Origin: Mycobacterium sp. MBM
GTDB taxonomy: Bacteria > Actinomycetota > Actinomycetes > Mycobacteriales > Mycobacteriaceae
NCBI GenBank assembly: GCA_021648845.1
Contig: JAKJHY010000026.1
Coordinates: 16,773-80,772 of the forward strand
Length of the DNA: 64,000 nt
Direction of reading: 5' to 3'
Part shown: positions 35,635-43,818 of the stretch, in pieces
How the letters are laid out: each line of letters opens with the position of its first letter
Numbering within the stretch: position 1 is the first letter of the stretch
The notes under the pieces: model-generated
What the model was told of the DNA's origin: nothing
What the model saw: the letters and a program-made list of their open reading frames with translations, nothing else
The model's database searches: none
Program-made: the position numbers and the translations under genes

Positions 35635-36351
35635 CTAGTTTGGACCGGCTTCCGGCCAAGTGCCGGCGTTGGGCGAGACGAGCATCTGCACGAGCAACCG
35701 GATCTGTCCGTCGAAGATCAGTGCCGGTTCGGTGAGGGTGTCGGGGCCATACTGGCCGAACACCTCCAGGCTGATAGCGCCCACCAATGCCGCCCACACC
35801 AGGAAGCATTGCAGCAGCACCGGATCGCCGCCGGCGAAGCCGAACTCCGCACGCACCCTGTCCAGATCGCCGGCCAGCGGCTGCGGCGCGCTGCGTCGGG
35901 GATCGGGTATGGCGCCGGCGCGGATGCCGTCGGCGACGACCGCGAACAACGAACCGACCACCCGGGTGCCGGGTCCGACCGTCAGCTCGGCCGGTGCGCG
36001 GTAGCCGGGTACCGGACTGCCGTAGAGCAGGGCCCACCGCGCGGGTTGTGCGACGGCCCAATCACGGGCGGCGTGCGCCATCGCCATCAGTCGCGCCGAC
36101 CAGTTCCCCGAGACCTGCTCGGCGGCGACATCCACTGCGTCGGCAAGTTCGGTATAGGCGTCGACGAGCAGCAGCGTCAACAGGTCGTCACGACTGGCGA
36201 CGTAGCGGTACACCGCCGAGGACACCAGCCCGAGCTCGCGGGCGATGGCCCGCAACGACAACCCCGCCGCGCCGTCGGTCACCAGATGACGCCGGCCCAC
36301 CTCGGTGATCTGCGCCTCGATCCGGTCGCGCGCCTGTTGCCGCTTACCCAT
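35635..36351 (-). CDS. TetR-family regulator (Rv1816-like)
   Basis: A 238-residue TetR regulator. The HTH is SLRAIARELGLVSSAVYRYV (about residues 30-49). The ligand domain carries WALLYGSPVPGY, typical of the TetR subgroup with a WHG-type C-terminal domain. By position it matches Rv1816. It is divergent from the nitroreductase gene, and a 17-bp palindrome lies between them (36419-36435). The VOC and flavoprotein genes follow on the same strand and may also be targets. Confidence 0.9.
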   Translation of the reverse strand: MGKRQQARDRIEAQITEVGRRHLVTDGAAGLSLRAIARELGLVSSAVYRYVASRDDLLTLLLVDAYTELADAVDVAAEQVSGNWSARLMAMAHAARDWAVAQPARWALLYGSPVPGYRAPAELTVGPGTRVVGSLFAVVADGIRAGAIPDPRRSAPQPLAGDLDRVRAEFGFAGGDPVLLQCFLVWAALVGAISLEVFGQYGPDTLTEPALIFDGQIRLLVQMLVSPNAGTWPEAGPN

Positions 36352-36418
36352 CGGCCCAGTGTGCCAGAAACGAGATCACTGCTCTTGATTACCGACGCCC
36401 GGTATGGCATCGTCAAAA

Positions 36419-36435
36419 AGAGAGCACCGCTCTCT
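36419..36435. promoter_or_regulatory. Candidate TetR operator before the nitroreductase gene
   Basis: AGAGAGC, three bases, GCTCTCT: a perfect 7-bp-arm palindrome 16 bp before the ATG at 36452 and 67 bp before the divergent TetR gene. Its position near the start would allow steric block of transcription. Confidence 0.6.
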
Positions 36436-36451
36436 ATTTCGAGGAGATGAC

Positions 36452-36892
36452 ATGACCATGCGCTACGACCGGCCGGGCACGGCCACGCGAGCCTTCAACG
36501 CAGCCATCCGACAGCTCGCCGAACTCGGCATCGGCATCGCCGGCAGCCGGGCCCTGCGGGTACGGGGCCGCGTCACGGGCGAGTGGCGTTCGGTGGTGGT
36601 CAACGTGCTCACCGTCGACGGACACGACTACGTCGTCTCACCGCGCGGGAACACCCAGTGGGTTCGCAACGCCCGCGCCGCCGGGAGCGTCGAGACGGGA
36701 CCGCGCTGGCATCGGCGCCGGGTCGGCGTGCGGGAGATCCCCGACGAGGCCAAGCCGGAGTTGATCCGTCGCTACCTGGACAGGTGGTACTGGGAGATCA
36801 AGGGTCACTCGGGCGGGTTGACACCGGCGTCCACCGACTCCGAGGTGAAGGCGATCGCCGCCTCGATACCGGTGTTCGAGCTGGCCGGCTGA
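36452..36892 (+). CDS. F420-type deazaflavin-dependent nitroreductase family protein (DUF385)
   Basis: A 146-residue split-barrel protein of the DDN family, which uses F420H2 to reduce nitro groups or quinones. LRVRGRVTGEWRSVVVNVL, HDYVVSPRGNTQWVRNARAAG and the C-terminal IAASIPVFELAG are characteristic. ATG 36452 follows GAGGAG by 5 nt. It is divergent from the TetR gene with a palindrome between them. Its last 88 bp overlap the 3' end of the opposite protease gene. Confidence 0.87.
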   Translation: MTMRYDRPGTATRAFNAAIRQLAELGIGIAGSRALRVRGRVTGEWRSVVVNVLTVDGHDYVVSPRGNTQWVRNARAAGSVETGPRWHRRRVGVREIPDEAKPELIRRYLDRWYWEIKGHSGGLTPASTDSEVKAIAASIPVFELAG

Positions 36893-37551
36893 GTGGCGAC
36901 AGCCTCACGGATTCGCTGACCGGTCGACTCCCACGACACCGCGGTCGGCGCCCCACCCCAGGTGCTGTTGAACAGACCGACGATCGCCGCCCGGCCATCC
37001 GGGGTCAGCGTGTAGACCGGACCACCGGAGTCACCCTTCTGACTGACCACCCCGTTACCCATGGTGAACCAGCCGTTGTTGACCACGGCCACCGTGCCGC
37101 AGCTCTCGCCGGTGATGACGCCGAAGTGACATACCTGCTGCCCGGGCCCGCTCACCGCGTGCGCCTCATCGATCACCAGCGGACGTCCGCCGGGAAGCAA
37201 CGGGTTGATCTCGACATCGTCGGCCAGGGCGATGGCACCCCAGTCGGCGATCTGATGATCACCGGTCACGGTGGCGCCATCGGGGGTGTTGTCGTCGAAC
37301 AGGGCCATCGCCCCGATGACACGGCCGGCCTTGTCGGTGACCGGCCCGTCACCGCGGCAGTGCCCGGCCGTGAAGGCGGCGCGCGCCTCCGGGTCGACGA
37401 ATCCCAGCGTGCACAGCGTGCTGCCCTGCCGGATCTCCATTCCCGGGTAGACGGTCACACCGGGTTCGGCGGTCGCCACGGGGGCGACGGCCAGCGCCAT
37501 CACCGCGGCCGGCGCCGCAACCAACATTCCCAGGAACTGGCGTGCGCGCAT
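36805..37551 (-). CDS. Secreted trypsin-like serine protease (Rv1815-like)
   Basis: A 248-residue chymotrypsin-fold protease. It has a Sec signal peptide (about residues 1-28, MLVAAPAAVMALAVAPVATA). The catalytic triad is visible: H64 (TAGHC), D103 (ADWGAIAL) and S175 (KGDSGGP). Cysteines at CTLGF, HC, CHF and ESCG suggest two disulfides. ATG 37551 has GGAGGG 4 nt upstream. The last 28 or so codons run antisense to the end of the nitroreductase gene, an unusual C-terminal extension for this family. TAACGA repeats precede it. Confidence 0.87.
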   Translation of the reverse strand: MRARQFLGMLVAAPAAVMALAVAPVATAEPGVTVYPGMEIRQGSTLCTLGFVDPEARAAFTAGHCRGDGPVTDKAGRVIGAMALFDDNTPDGATVTGDHQIADWGAIALADDVEINPLLPGGRPLVIDEAHAVSGPGQQVCHFGVITGESCGTVAVVNNGWFTMGNGVVSQKGDSGGPVYTLTPDGRAAIVGLFNSTWGGAPTAVSWESTGQRIREAVATQPASSNTGIEAAIAFTSESVDAGVNPPE

Positions 37552-37617
37552 CGAGCCCTCCGATCCTCCACCCCACACAGGAATCGACGCTACCGGGGTG
37601 CTGTGGAATGAATCGGA

Positions 37618-37657
37618 TAACGAATAGATCTCGTTACACCACAGGTCTCATAACGAG
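37618..37657. promoter_or_regulatory. Three TAACGA/TCGTTA half-sites upstream of the protease
   Basis: TAACGA (37618-37623) pairs with TCGTTA (37631-37636) with 7-bp spacing, and CTCGTTA (37630-37636) pairs again with TAACGAG (37651-37657) with 14-bp spacing. The array lies 67-106 bp before the protease start, a likely binding site for an unknown regulator. Confidence 0.45.
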
Positions 37658-37730
37658 TCGCGTGTCACACGTGCACCACCGCGAGCGCGGGATCGACAGG
37701 ATCGGCGGCACCCGACCGGCCCCCGAGGGT

Positions 37731-39137
37731 TCAGGAGTCGAACCCGAGGCCCAACTTGTCCAGGCTCTTCAACAGCACATTGCGTTTGCCTGCGCAGTGA
37801 TCGGCGCGATCCAGCGACCAGCGGGTGGCCTGGATCCCGGCGCTCGCGACCGGCTCCGGGGGAAACGGCAGCGGCTTCTTGCGCACCATCTCCAGCTCGG
37901 TGCGCGCCGTGGGTTTGCCATCGAGAAGGTCAAGACAGACATCGGCGGCGAACCGGGTGGCCCCGACCCCAAGACCGGTGAAACCGTTGACATAGGCGAC
38001 CCGGCCACCATGGGCGGTGCCCCAGTGCGCGCAGAATCGGGTGTTGGTGTCGATGGCCCCGGCCCAGCGGTGGCTGAAGGTGATGTCGTCGAGCTGCGGG
38101 AATGTGATGAAGAAGTGGGCGGCCAGCCGCCGGTACGTCTGCTGCCGGTCCTCGTAGACCGCGTCCACCCGCCGACCGAAATGGTAGATGGCGTCATAGC
38201 CGCCCCAGACGATCCGATTGTCGGCGGTCAGTCGGTAGTAATGGAATTGGTTCGCGCAGTCACCGACCCCCTGCCGGTTGACCCAACCGATGCGTGCGAG
38301 CTGCTCGGCCGTCAACGGTTCGGTCGCCAGCACGTAGTCGTAGACCGGCACCGTGTACCACCGGTTCCGCCGGAGCAGGCTCGGATACACATTGGTCGCC
38401 AGCACCACCTGTGCGGCGTGCACGATGGCGGTCTCGGCGCCCACCCGAAGACCGTCGCCCGATGCCTGTATCGAGTCCGCGCGGGTGTGCTCGTGTATCT
38501 GCACGCCGGCCTCCCGGCAGGCGCGCGCCAATTCGATCGCCAGCTTCGCCGGGTGCACGATGGCGCAGCTGTCGGGCTCGAAGAGTCCCGCGCGGTAGGT
38601 CGGCGAGGCCACCTCCGCGCGCACCTGCTCCTCGTCCAGATACCGGCCCTCCCCCGCCGCCGCCGATTCGGCGAGCCAGTCGACCTGATGGGGTTCGGTG
38701 GCCACGGACAACATGCCGGTCCGCTGCCACTGCACGTCCAGATCGAGGCGCTCGATATCGGCGGCCATCCCGTCCAGGTTCTCCATGCCCATCGCCTGCA
38801 GCGTGTCGAACTCGGCCGGCCAGCGGGACCGCCCGTTCTCGGCCCCGTGCGTCAGGCTGGCATCGACGAACCCTCCGTTGCGCCCGGAAGCCGCCCAGCC
38901 GATGCGGTTCGCCTCGATCAACACGATCCGCCGGCCGGGGTTGCGCTCGGCGGCGTGCAACGCCGCCCACAGTCCGGTGTAACCGCCGCCGATCACCAAC
39001 AGGTCGCAGCGCGTCACCCCGACCAGGGCGGCATATTCGGGACGAGGGATGTCGAGCCACATCGGCGCGAATGCGGTTGCCGCAAGCGAATGTTCGACCA
39101 GCGCGGGGTCGACGGGGGCGTCGAAGACGGTCTTCAC
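37731..39137 (-). CDS. DAO-family FAD-dependent amine oxidoreductase
   Basis: A 468-residue flavoenzyme of the glycine/D-amino-acid oxidase (DAO) family. The FAD motif is LLVIGGGYTGLWAALHAAER, followed by IGWAASGRNGGFVD, a mark of the puuB/ordL-type gamma-glutamylputrescine or sarcosine oxidases. The C-terminal HWGTAHGGRVAYVNGFTGLG closes the FAD site. It probably oxidises an amine or N-methyl amino acid, releasing peroxide or passing electrons on. Start GTG 39137. No amine-pathway partner is adjacent, so the substrate is open. Confidence 0.86.
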   Translation of the reverse strand: MKTVFDAPVDPALVEHSLAATAFAPMWLDIPRPEYAALVGVTRCDLLVIGGGYTGLWAALHAAERNPGRRIVLIEANRIGWAASGRNGGFVDASLTHGAENGRSRWPAEFDTLQAMGMENLDGMAADIERLDLDVQWQRTGMLSVATEPHQVDWLAESAAAGEGRYLDEEQVRAEVASPTYRAGLFEPDSCAIVHPAKLAIELARACREAGVQIHEHTRADSIQASGDGLRVGAETAIVHAAQVVLATNVYPSLLRRNRWYTVPVYDYVLATEPLTAEQLARIGWVNRQGVGDCANQFHYYRLTADNRIVWGGYDAIYHFGRRVDAVYEDRQQTYRRLAAHFFITFPQLDDITFSHRWAGAIDTNTRFCAHWGTAHGGRVAYVNGFTGLGVGATRFAADVCLDLLDGKPTARTELEMVRKKPLPFPPEPVASAGIQATRWSLDRADHCAGKRNVLLKSLDKLGLGFDS

Positions 39138-39177
39138 AGAACGAGACTACGGGGTCGGCGGCCGGTGCGTAGCCTCT

Positions 39178-40098
39178 TCAGGCTGCGCCGCTGGGTGCCG
39201 GCTGCTCCGCCTCCCGCGGCGCCCAGCCGGGCGGACCGAACGTGTAACCGAGCTTGTCCCGCCAGCGTTTCGCCGCGCGGATGTCACGGCCGATCGCGAC
39301 GTACTCGTGGGTTTGCAGCGTCCAGATGTTGAACGTGTCCACCTGCTTGGTCAGCCCGTAGTGCGGGCGGAACGTCTCGTCCCGGTAGGTGCCGAAGATG
39401 CGATCCCACAGGATGAGGATGCCGCCGTAGTTCTTGTCCAGGTATTCCGGATCCATCCCGTGGTGCACCCGGTGGTGCGAGGGCGTGTTGAAGACGAATT
39501 CGATTGGCCGCCAGAGCTTGTCGATGCGCTCGGTGTGCACCCAGAACTGGTAGATCAGGTTCACCGAGAAGCTGGCGAACACCATCCAGGGTGGCACACC
39601 GAGCAGCGGCAACGGAATCCACATCAGGATCTCGCCGCTGTTGTTCCACTTCTGCCGCAGGGCGGTGGCGAAGTTGAAGTACTGGCTGGAGTGATGTGCC
39701 TGATGCGTCGCCCAGACCAACCGGACCCGGTGCGCGACCCGGTGGTAGGCGTAGAAGAGCAGATCGACGCCGACGAGCGCGATCACCCACGTGTACCACT
39801 GATCCGCGGGCAGCTGCCAGGGCGCCACATAGGCGTAGAGCGCGGCATAACCGAACAGCGCCAGCAGCTTCCAGGCTGCGGTGGTGGCCACCGAGACCAA
39901 ACCCATCGACAGGCTCGTCCAGGCGTCGCGGCGGTGATAGGCCCCGGCCGGGGTGCGGTCGCCCGATTCCAGGTGCACCAACTTTCGCGCGGCGGTCCAC
40001 TCCAGCACCAGCAGCAGCAGGAAAAACGGGATCGCGAACAGCACCGGGTCACGCATCTGCGGCGGCAGCGCGTCCAGCACGCTCAGCAGCGCATCCAT
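39178..40098 (-). CDS. Sterol desaturase/fatty-acid hydroxylase family membrane protein (Erg3-like)
   Basis: A 306-residue di-iron membrane oxygenase. The histidine clusters are YAYHRVAHRV, THQAHHSSQYFN and HHRVHHGMDP, the full eight-His set of the FA_hydroxylase family. Hydrophobic segments are near residues 15-35, 60-85 and 95-120. It matches Rv1814 (annotated erg3, C-5 sterol desaturase) by content and position, though mycobacteria do not make cholesterol, so the true substrate is probably another lipid. It lies 40 bp from the DAO-type gene on the same strand. Confidence 0.9.
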   Translation of the reverse strand: MDALLSVLDALPPQMRDPVLFAIPFFLLLLVLEWTAARKLVHLESGDRTPAGAYHRRDAWTSLSMGLVSVATTAAWKLLALFGYAALYAYVAPWQLPADQWYTWVIALVGVDLLFYAYHRVAHRVRLVWATHQAHHSSQYFNFATALRQKWNNSGEILMWIPLPLLGVPPWMVFASFSVNLIYQFWVHTERIDKLWRPIEFVFNTPSHHRVHHGMDPEYLDKNYGGILILWDRIFGTYRDETFRPHYGLTKQVDTFNIWTLQTHEYVAIGRDIRAAKRWRDKLGYTFGPPGWAPREAEQPAPSGAA

Positions 40099-40157
40099 GG
40101 CGTGAGCCTAAACCCCGGAATCGGCGCTCGACGCCGAGCTGCGGACACCCAACCTGG

Positions 40158-41768
40158 TCATCGGAAACTGAGCACTTCGCTGCCCCATGTCGCACGCTGC
40201 ACATGGTCGGGGTCATCGGCCAGCACATCGTCGGCACCGATCAGCAGGGTCGCGCGGTCGTCGTCGCGATACGGACGCCAGCGCACATCGGCCGGTCCGG
40301 CGTCGGGCTCGCCACCGGCGGCAAAGTGGCACCACCGAGCCCGCATGCGACGCGATACCGCCTTGCCGGTCGCCATTCCGCCCAGCTTGAACGTCGGGTC
40401 CTTCGGTCCGGCGACCAGGTTGCCCCAAACATAGGGCAGTTCGGTGGCGTGCGCCCCGCCCAGGCGCAGCGCCCGCAACATCGGGGTTGCCCAGTCGAAC
40501 CGGTAGAGGTACACCGGCGCGATTCGGTTGTGGCCCTCGGCGAACCAGATCGACGGCATCCGGAAGCCGACATCGCGGGCCACCCCCATCCCGGGCTTTT
40601 TCCCACGTCCGCGGTACACGGCGCCGATCTCGTCCTGGCTCGGGATCTGCAGACCCGGCTGCTCGGCGGCGATTGCGGTGAACATGTCCGTGATCGCCTG
40701 CGGGGTGATCGGCAGCAACGGCGAGCGCATCCAGCGGAACAATGCGGCCTCGTGCTCGTTGGTCCCGATGATCAGCGGGACCTCCAGCGTGCGACCGGCT
40801 CGCGCCAGCTGCACCGGATAGTCGGGCACCAGGTCCCCGTCCACGATCGGGACGAACGCCAGAGTCCCCGGCGCCCGTTGCGGGACATCGTTGAACAGGT
40901 GTTTGGACGCGGCGACCAAGGCCGGCACGGGCAGGTTCGGCAGCTGGCCGGCATCGCTGTGCGACAGGCCGAGTTCGGTGAGGAAGTCGCGCGCGATCCG
41001 CCGGCCCCGGCTCTGGTCGTACACCGAGGTGACCGGTGAACTCTGGGCAATGGCCCGATGGAAGAGGCCGGCTGCGGCCGGACTGGCCAACAGGGTGGTC
41101 ACGATGCCGCCGCCGGCGGATTCACCGAACAGGGTGACGCGGTCGGGGTCACCGCCGAAGGCGGCGATATTGTCCCGCACCCACTGCAGCGCGAAGAGCA
41201 CATCGCGCAGCCCATTGTTGGTGTCGAAACCGTCGCCGCAGTCGGACAGATCCAAGAATCCGAATGCCCCGAGGCGGTAGTTGACCGTCACCACGACGAC
41301 GTCATCGCCGATGGCCAGTTCCCGGCCGTGATAGAGCGGCTGCGCGGCCGAGCCCAGGACGTAGGCGCCGCCGTGCACCCACACCAGGACGGGCTTGGCG
41401 GCGGCCCCGCCCGCACATTCCCCGTCGCTGCGCTCGCCCGTACATTCCCCGTCGCTGCGCTCGCCCGTACATTCCCCGTCGCTGCGCTCGCCCGCACAAG
41501 GCACCCAGATGTTCAGGGTCAAGCAGTCCTCGCCCTGCGGCGCACCCAGGTCGAGCGGGATCCGGGGATCGGTCGGCTGCGGGCACACCGGTCCGACCAC
41601 ACTGGCATCGGCCGGTTCGGTCCAGGGCTGTGGCGGTTGCGGTCTGCGCCACCGGAGCGCACCGCGCGGCGGCGCGGCGTATCGGATACCGAGCCAGGCC
41701 GAGACGATGCCGTCGCTGATACCGCGCACGGGTCCGTTGCCGGTATCGACAATGAGCGGGTCGTTCAT
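40158..41768 (-). CDS. Type-B carboxylesterase with an in-frame repeat insertion
   Basis: A 536-residue carboxylesterase/para-nitrobenzyl-esterase family member. GIRYAAPPRGALRWRRPQPP, CLTLNIWVP, VWVHGGAY and VTLFGESAGGG (nucleophile S217) are classical. A Glu and a His complete the triad further on. Between CAGERSDGECTGERSDGECT and AKPVLVWVHGG it contains a repeat-derived insert of about 30 residues that the family does not normally have, on a surface loop before strand 5. No signal peptide. ATG 41768 follows GGTAGGA. Confidence 0.87.
   Translation of the reverse strand: MNDPLIVDTGNGPVRGISDGIVSAWLGIRYAAPPRGALRWRRPQPPQPWTEPADASVVGPVCPQPTDPRIPLDLGAPQGEDCLTLNIWVPCAGERSDGECTGERSDGECTGERSDGECAGGAAAKPVLVWVHGGAYVLGSAAQPLYHGRELAIGDDVVVVTVNYRLGAFGFLDLSDCGDGFDTNNGLRDVLFALQWVRDNIAAFGGDPDRVTLFGESAGGGIVTTLLASPAAAGLFHRAIAQSSPVTSVYDQSRGRRIARDFLTELGLSHSDAGQLPNLPVPALVAASKHLFNDVPQRAPGTLAFVPIVDGDLVPDYPVQLARAGRTLEVPLIIGTNEHEAALFRWMRSPLLPITPQAITDMFTAIAAEQPGLQIPSQDEIGAVYRGRGKKPGMGVARDVGFRMPSIWFAEGHNRIAPVYLYRFDWATPMLRALRLGGAHATELPYVWGNLVAGPKDPTFKLGGMATGKAVSRRMRARWCHFAAGGEPDAGPADVRWRPYRDDDRATLLIGADDVLADDPDHVQRATWGSEVLSFR
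41410..41490 (-). repeat. Triple 27-bp in-frame repeat inside the carboxylesterase
   Basis: Three 27-bp units (41410-41436, 41437-41463, 41464-41490) encode a repeated nonapeptide GERSDGECT/GERSDGECA on the minus strand. Units are near identical. Each contains CGTCGCTGCGCTCGCCC across unit borders, one base from the core of the pgsA2-like repeat at 29043-29129. Confidence 0.9.
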
Positions 41769-41898
41769 GTTGTGTCCTACCTTCCGTCCTTCCACGGTAC
41801 GCATGCGTTCCACACAGTGTGCGGACCTGGCCCCACCCCGACTGGATTCTGCGAGCCCCGACAGACCGCCCCAGGCCGAACGCGGCTAGGCTGCCGCG

Positions 41899-42240
41899 AT
41901 GCGAAAGTGGGGGCTGCTCAGCGCGGCGATCGCCACCGAAGTCACCGGCACCCTGTCCTTGCGCGCCTCCCAGGACCACTGGGCCTGGCTGGCCGTCGTG
42001 GTCACCGGATACATCGCGTCCTTCATCCTGATGGCCGCGGTGCTGCGGGCCGGCATGCCGATCGGGGTGGCCTACGGCATCTGGGGCGCCATCGGCACCG
42101 CGGTCACCGCCGTCGCTGCCGCGGTGATCTTCGGGGAGGCCTTCACCTGGCCGTTGGCGGCCGGTATCGCGCTGATCATCGCCGGGGTGCTCCTCGTCGA
42201 GCTCGGTTCGCACGAGCGCGCCGCCGAGGTGCTGCCGTGA
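41899..42240 (+). CDS. Small multidrug resistance (SMR) efflux subunit, first of a pair
   Basis: A 113-residue four-helix SMR transporter. The essential membrane glutamate is E14 (AIATEVTGTLSLRAS), and GMPIGVAYGIWGAIGTAVTA is the family signature. It shares an ATGA overlap with a second SMR gene, so the pair probably forms an antiparallel heterodimer that exports cationic drugs or guanidinium-like compounds. It may also act alone like EmrE or Mmr. Confidence 0.92.
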   Translation: MRKWGLLSAAIATEVTGTLSLRASQDHWAWLAVVVTGYIASFILMAAVLRAGMPIGVAYGIWGAIGTAVTAVAAAVIFGEAFTWPLAAGIALIIAGVLLVELGSHERAAEVLP

Positions 42241-42563
42241 TGTGGCTGGCGCTGGCCGGGGCGATCGGGATGGAAGTGCTGGCGACGTTGGCACTGCGCG
42301 CCTCCGACGGGTTCCGCCGCCGCAGCTGGATCGTTCCGGTGGCCGCCGGATATCTGGTGTCCTTTTATCTGTTGTGGCTGTCGCTGTCGCTGGGCATGCC
42401 GGTCGGGGTTGCCTATGGCATCTGGACGGCGTGCGGGGTGGCACTGGTGGCTATCGCCGCGCGACTGCTGTTCCGCGATCCGCTGACCTGGCGGATGCTG
42501 GCCGGCATCGGGTTGATCATCGCCGGGGTGCTCACGATCGAGATGGCCGGCCTGTCCCACTAG
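42240..42563 (+). CDS. Small multidrug resistance (SMR) efflux subunit, second of a pair
   Basis: A 107-residue SMR protein starting at ATG 42240, overlapping the stop of its partner by one base. The conserved membrane glutamate is E12 (AGAIGMEVLATLALRAS), and the signature GMPVGVAYGIWTACGVAL is complete. Paired SMR genes (EbrAB and YkkCD types) act as heterodimers. Its last 32 bp overlap the 3' end of the converging MFS gene. Confidence 0.92.
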   Translation: MWLALAGAIGMEVLATLALRASDGFRRRSWIVPVAAGYLVSFYLLWLSLSLGMPVGVAYGIWTACGVALVAIAARLLFRDPLTWRMLAGIGLIIAGVLTIEMAGLSH

Positions 42564-43752
42564 CGGCATTGGGCCCACCGAGCACACCGGGAAAGCTCGC
42601 CAGCATGGCGACCAGCAGCCCCGCGGCCGGGACCAGCAGCAGGCCGGACCGCAGCCCGGCGGCGTCGGCGATCAGGCCGACCACCGGTGGGGATGCCACG
42701 AACCCGAGGCGCATCAACCAGGCCACCGCGGTCAGCCCGGTGCCCGGCCGCAGCCCTGGCAGCCGATCGGCGCCGTGCATGGCGGCCGGCACCAGGGTGG
42801 CCACCCCCAGACCCACCGCCGCGAATCCGGCGATGGTCCCCGGCACGCTCGGAACGGCCAACGCCGCACCCATACCGGCGGCGATGACCAGACCTCCGGA
42901 CAACGTCACCGCCCTTTCCCCGAACCGGTCCACCAGTCGATCGCCGGTCAGCCTGCCGATGAACATGGCGCCCATCAGCGCCACGTAACCCGAGACCGCG
43001 ACCGCGGGCGGCGCCCCGACACCGTCGCGCATGTAGAGGGTGGCCCAGGTGCTCCCGGCATCCTCGATCACCGCACCGGCGATGGCCATCGCGATCAGTG
43101 CCGCCAGCACGGCGTAGACGGCAGGACCCGCGCGAAACCGCGTCCCGGTCGGTGATGTGCCGTCCTCGACGCGATCGGGCCCGGGCAGCAGGAACGGATA
43201 CGCGGTTAGCGCCACCGCCGCGAACATCGCCGCCGAGATGGCAAGGTGGGGCCCCCGGTCGATACCCAGCGCGATGGCGCCCGCGCCCATCAGTCCGCCG
43301 AGGATGGCACCGCCGGCCCACACCGCGTGCAGCGCATTGATGATGGACCGCCCGTAGCGCTGCTGGACCCGCAGACCGTGCGCGTTCTGGGCCACATCGG
43401 TGACCGCATCGCAGGCCCCACCCAGGAAAAGGGCGGCCGCCAGCACCGCAGGGCCGCTCGCATACCCGGCGACCACGAGCAGTACGGCCAACAGCACGGT
43501 CGAGCTGACCGCGGCGCGCGCCGAGCCGAACCGGCGGATGATCATGCCCGCGGCGAGCCCGGCGACCAGCGCGCCGGCCGGGAAGGCCGCCGCGACGGCA
43601 CCGTAGGCGGCATTGGTCAGCGCCAGATCGGTCTTGATCTCGGGGTATCGGGGCAACAGGTTCGCGAACACCGCTCCGTTGGTGAAGAACAGGGCGCTCA
43701 CCGCGATCCTGGCCCGCCGGTCCCGCACGGTGTCGATCCGTCCGGGAACCAT
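42532..43752 (-). CDS. MFS transporter
   Basis: A 406-residue major facilitator with about 12 hydrophobic segments from ATG 43752 (MVPGRIDTVRDRRARIAVSA). FFTNGAVFANLLPRYPEIK and GAVAAAFPAGALVAGL mark the first helices; the longer reading to 44238 enters the malQ region and is not conserved. It resembles the fucose-permease/YbjJ-like branch in the N-terminus. Substrate is unknown; neighbouring efflux pumps suggest, but do not prove, drug export. Divergent from malQ with 66 bp between starts. Confidence 0.85.
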   Translation of the reverse strand: MVPGRIDTVRDRRARIAVSALFFTNGAVFANLLPRYPEIKTDLALTNAAYGAVAAAFPAGALVAGLAAGMIIRRFGSARAAVSSTVLLAVLLVVAGYASGPAVLAAALFLGGACDAVTDVAQNAHGLRVQQRYGRSIINALHAVWAGGAILGGLMGAGAIALGIDRGPHLAISAAMFAAVALTAYPFLLPGPDRVEDGTSPTGTRFRAGPAVYAVLAALIAMAIAGAVIEDAGSTWATLYMRDGVGAPPAVAVSGYVALMGAMFIGRLTGDRLVDRFGERAVTLSGGLVIAAGMGAALAVPSVPGTIAGFAAVGLGVATLVPAAMHGADRLPGLRPGTGLTAVAWLMRLGFVASPPVVGLIADAAGLRSGLLLVPAAGLLVAMLASFPGVLGGPNAASGTGRPSRS

Positions 43753-43818
43753 GCCCGCCGACAGTACTGGTCGCTGTGCGGACAGCGATGCGCCGACGAA
43801 TCCGGCAAGATTGCGGGC

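Noticed and set aside
36419..36435. Possible terminator of the TetR gene.
   Set aside because: It lies between two divergent starts, not after a stop codon, and has short arms; an operator is more likely.
43246..43818. N-terminal extension of the malQ ORF.
   Set aside because: It overlaps the divergent MFS gene in full and lacks similarity to glucanotransferases; the ATG at 43819 gives the normal length.
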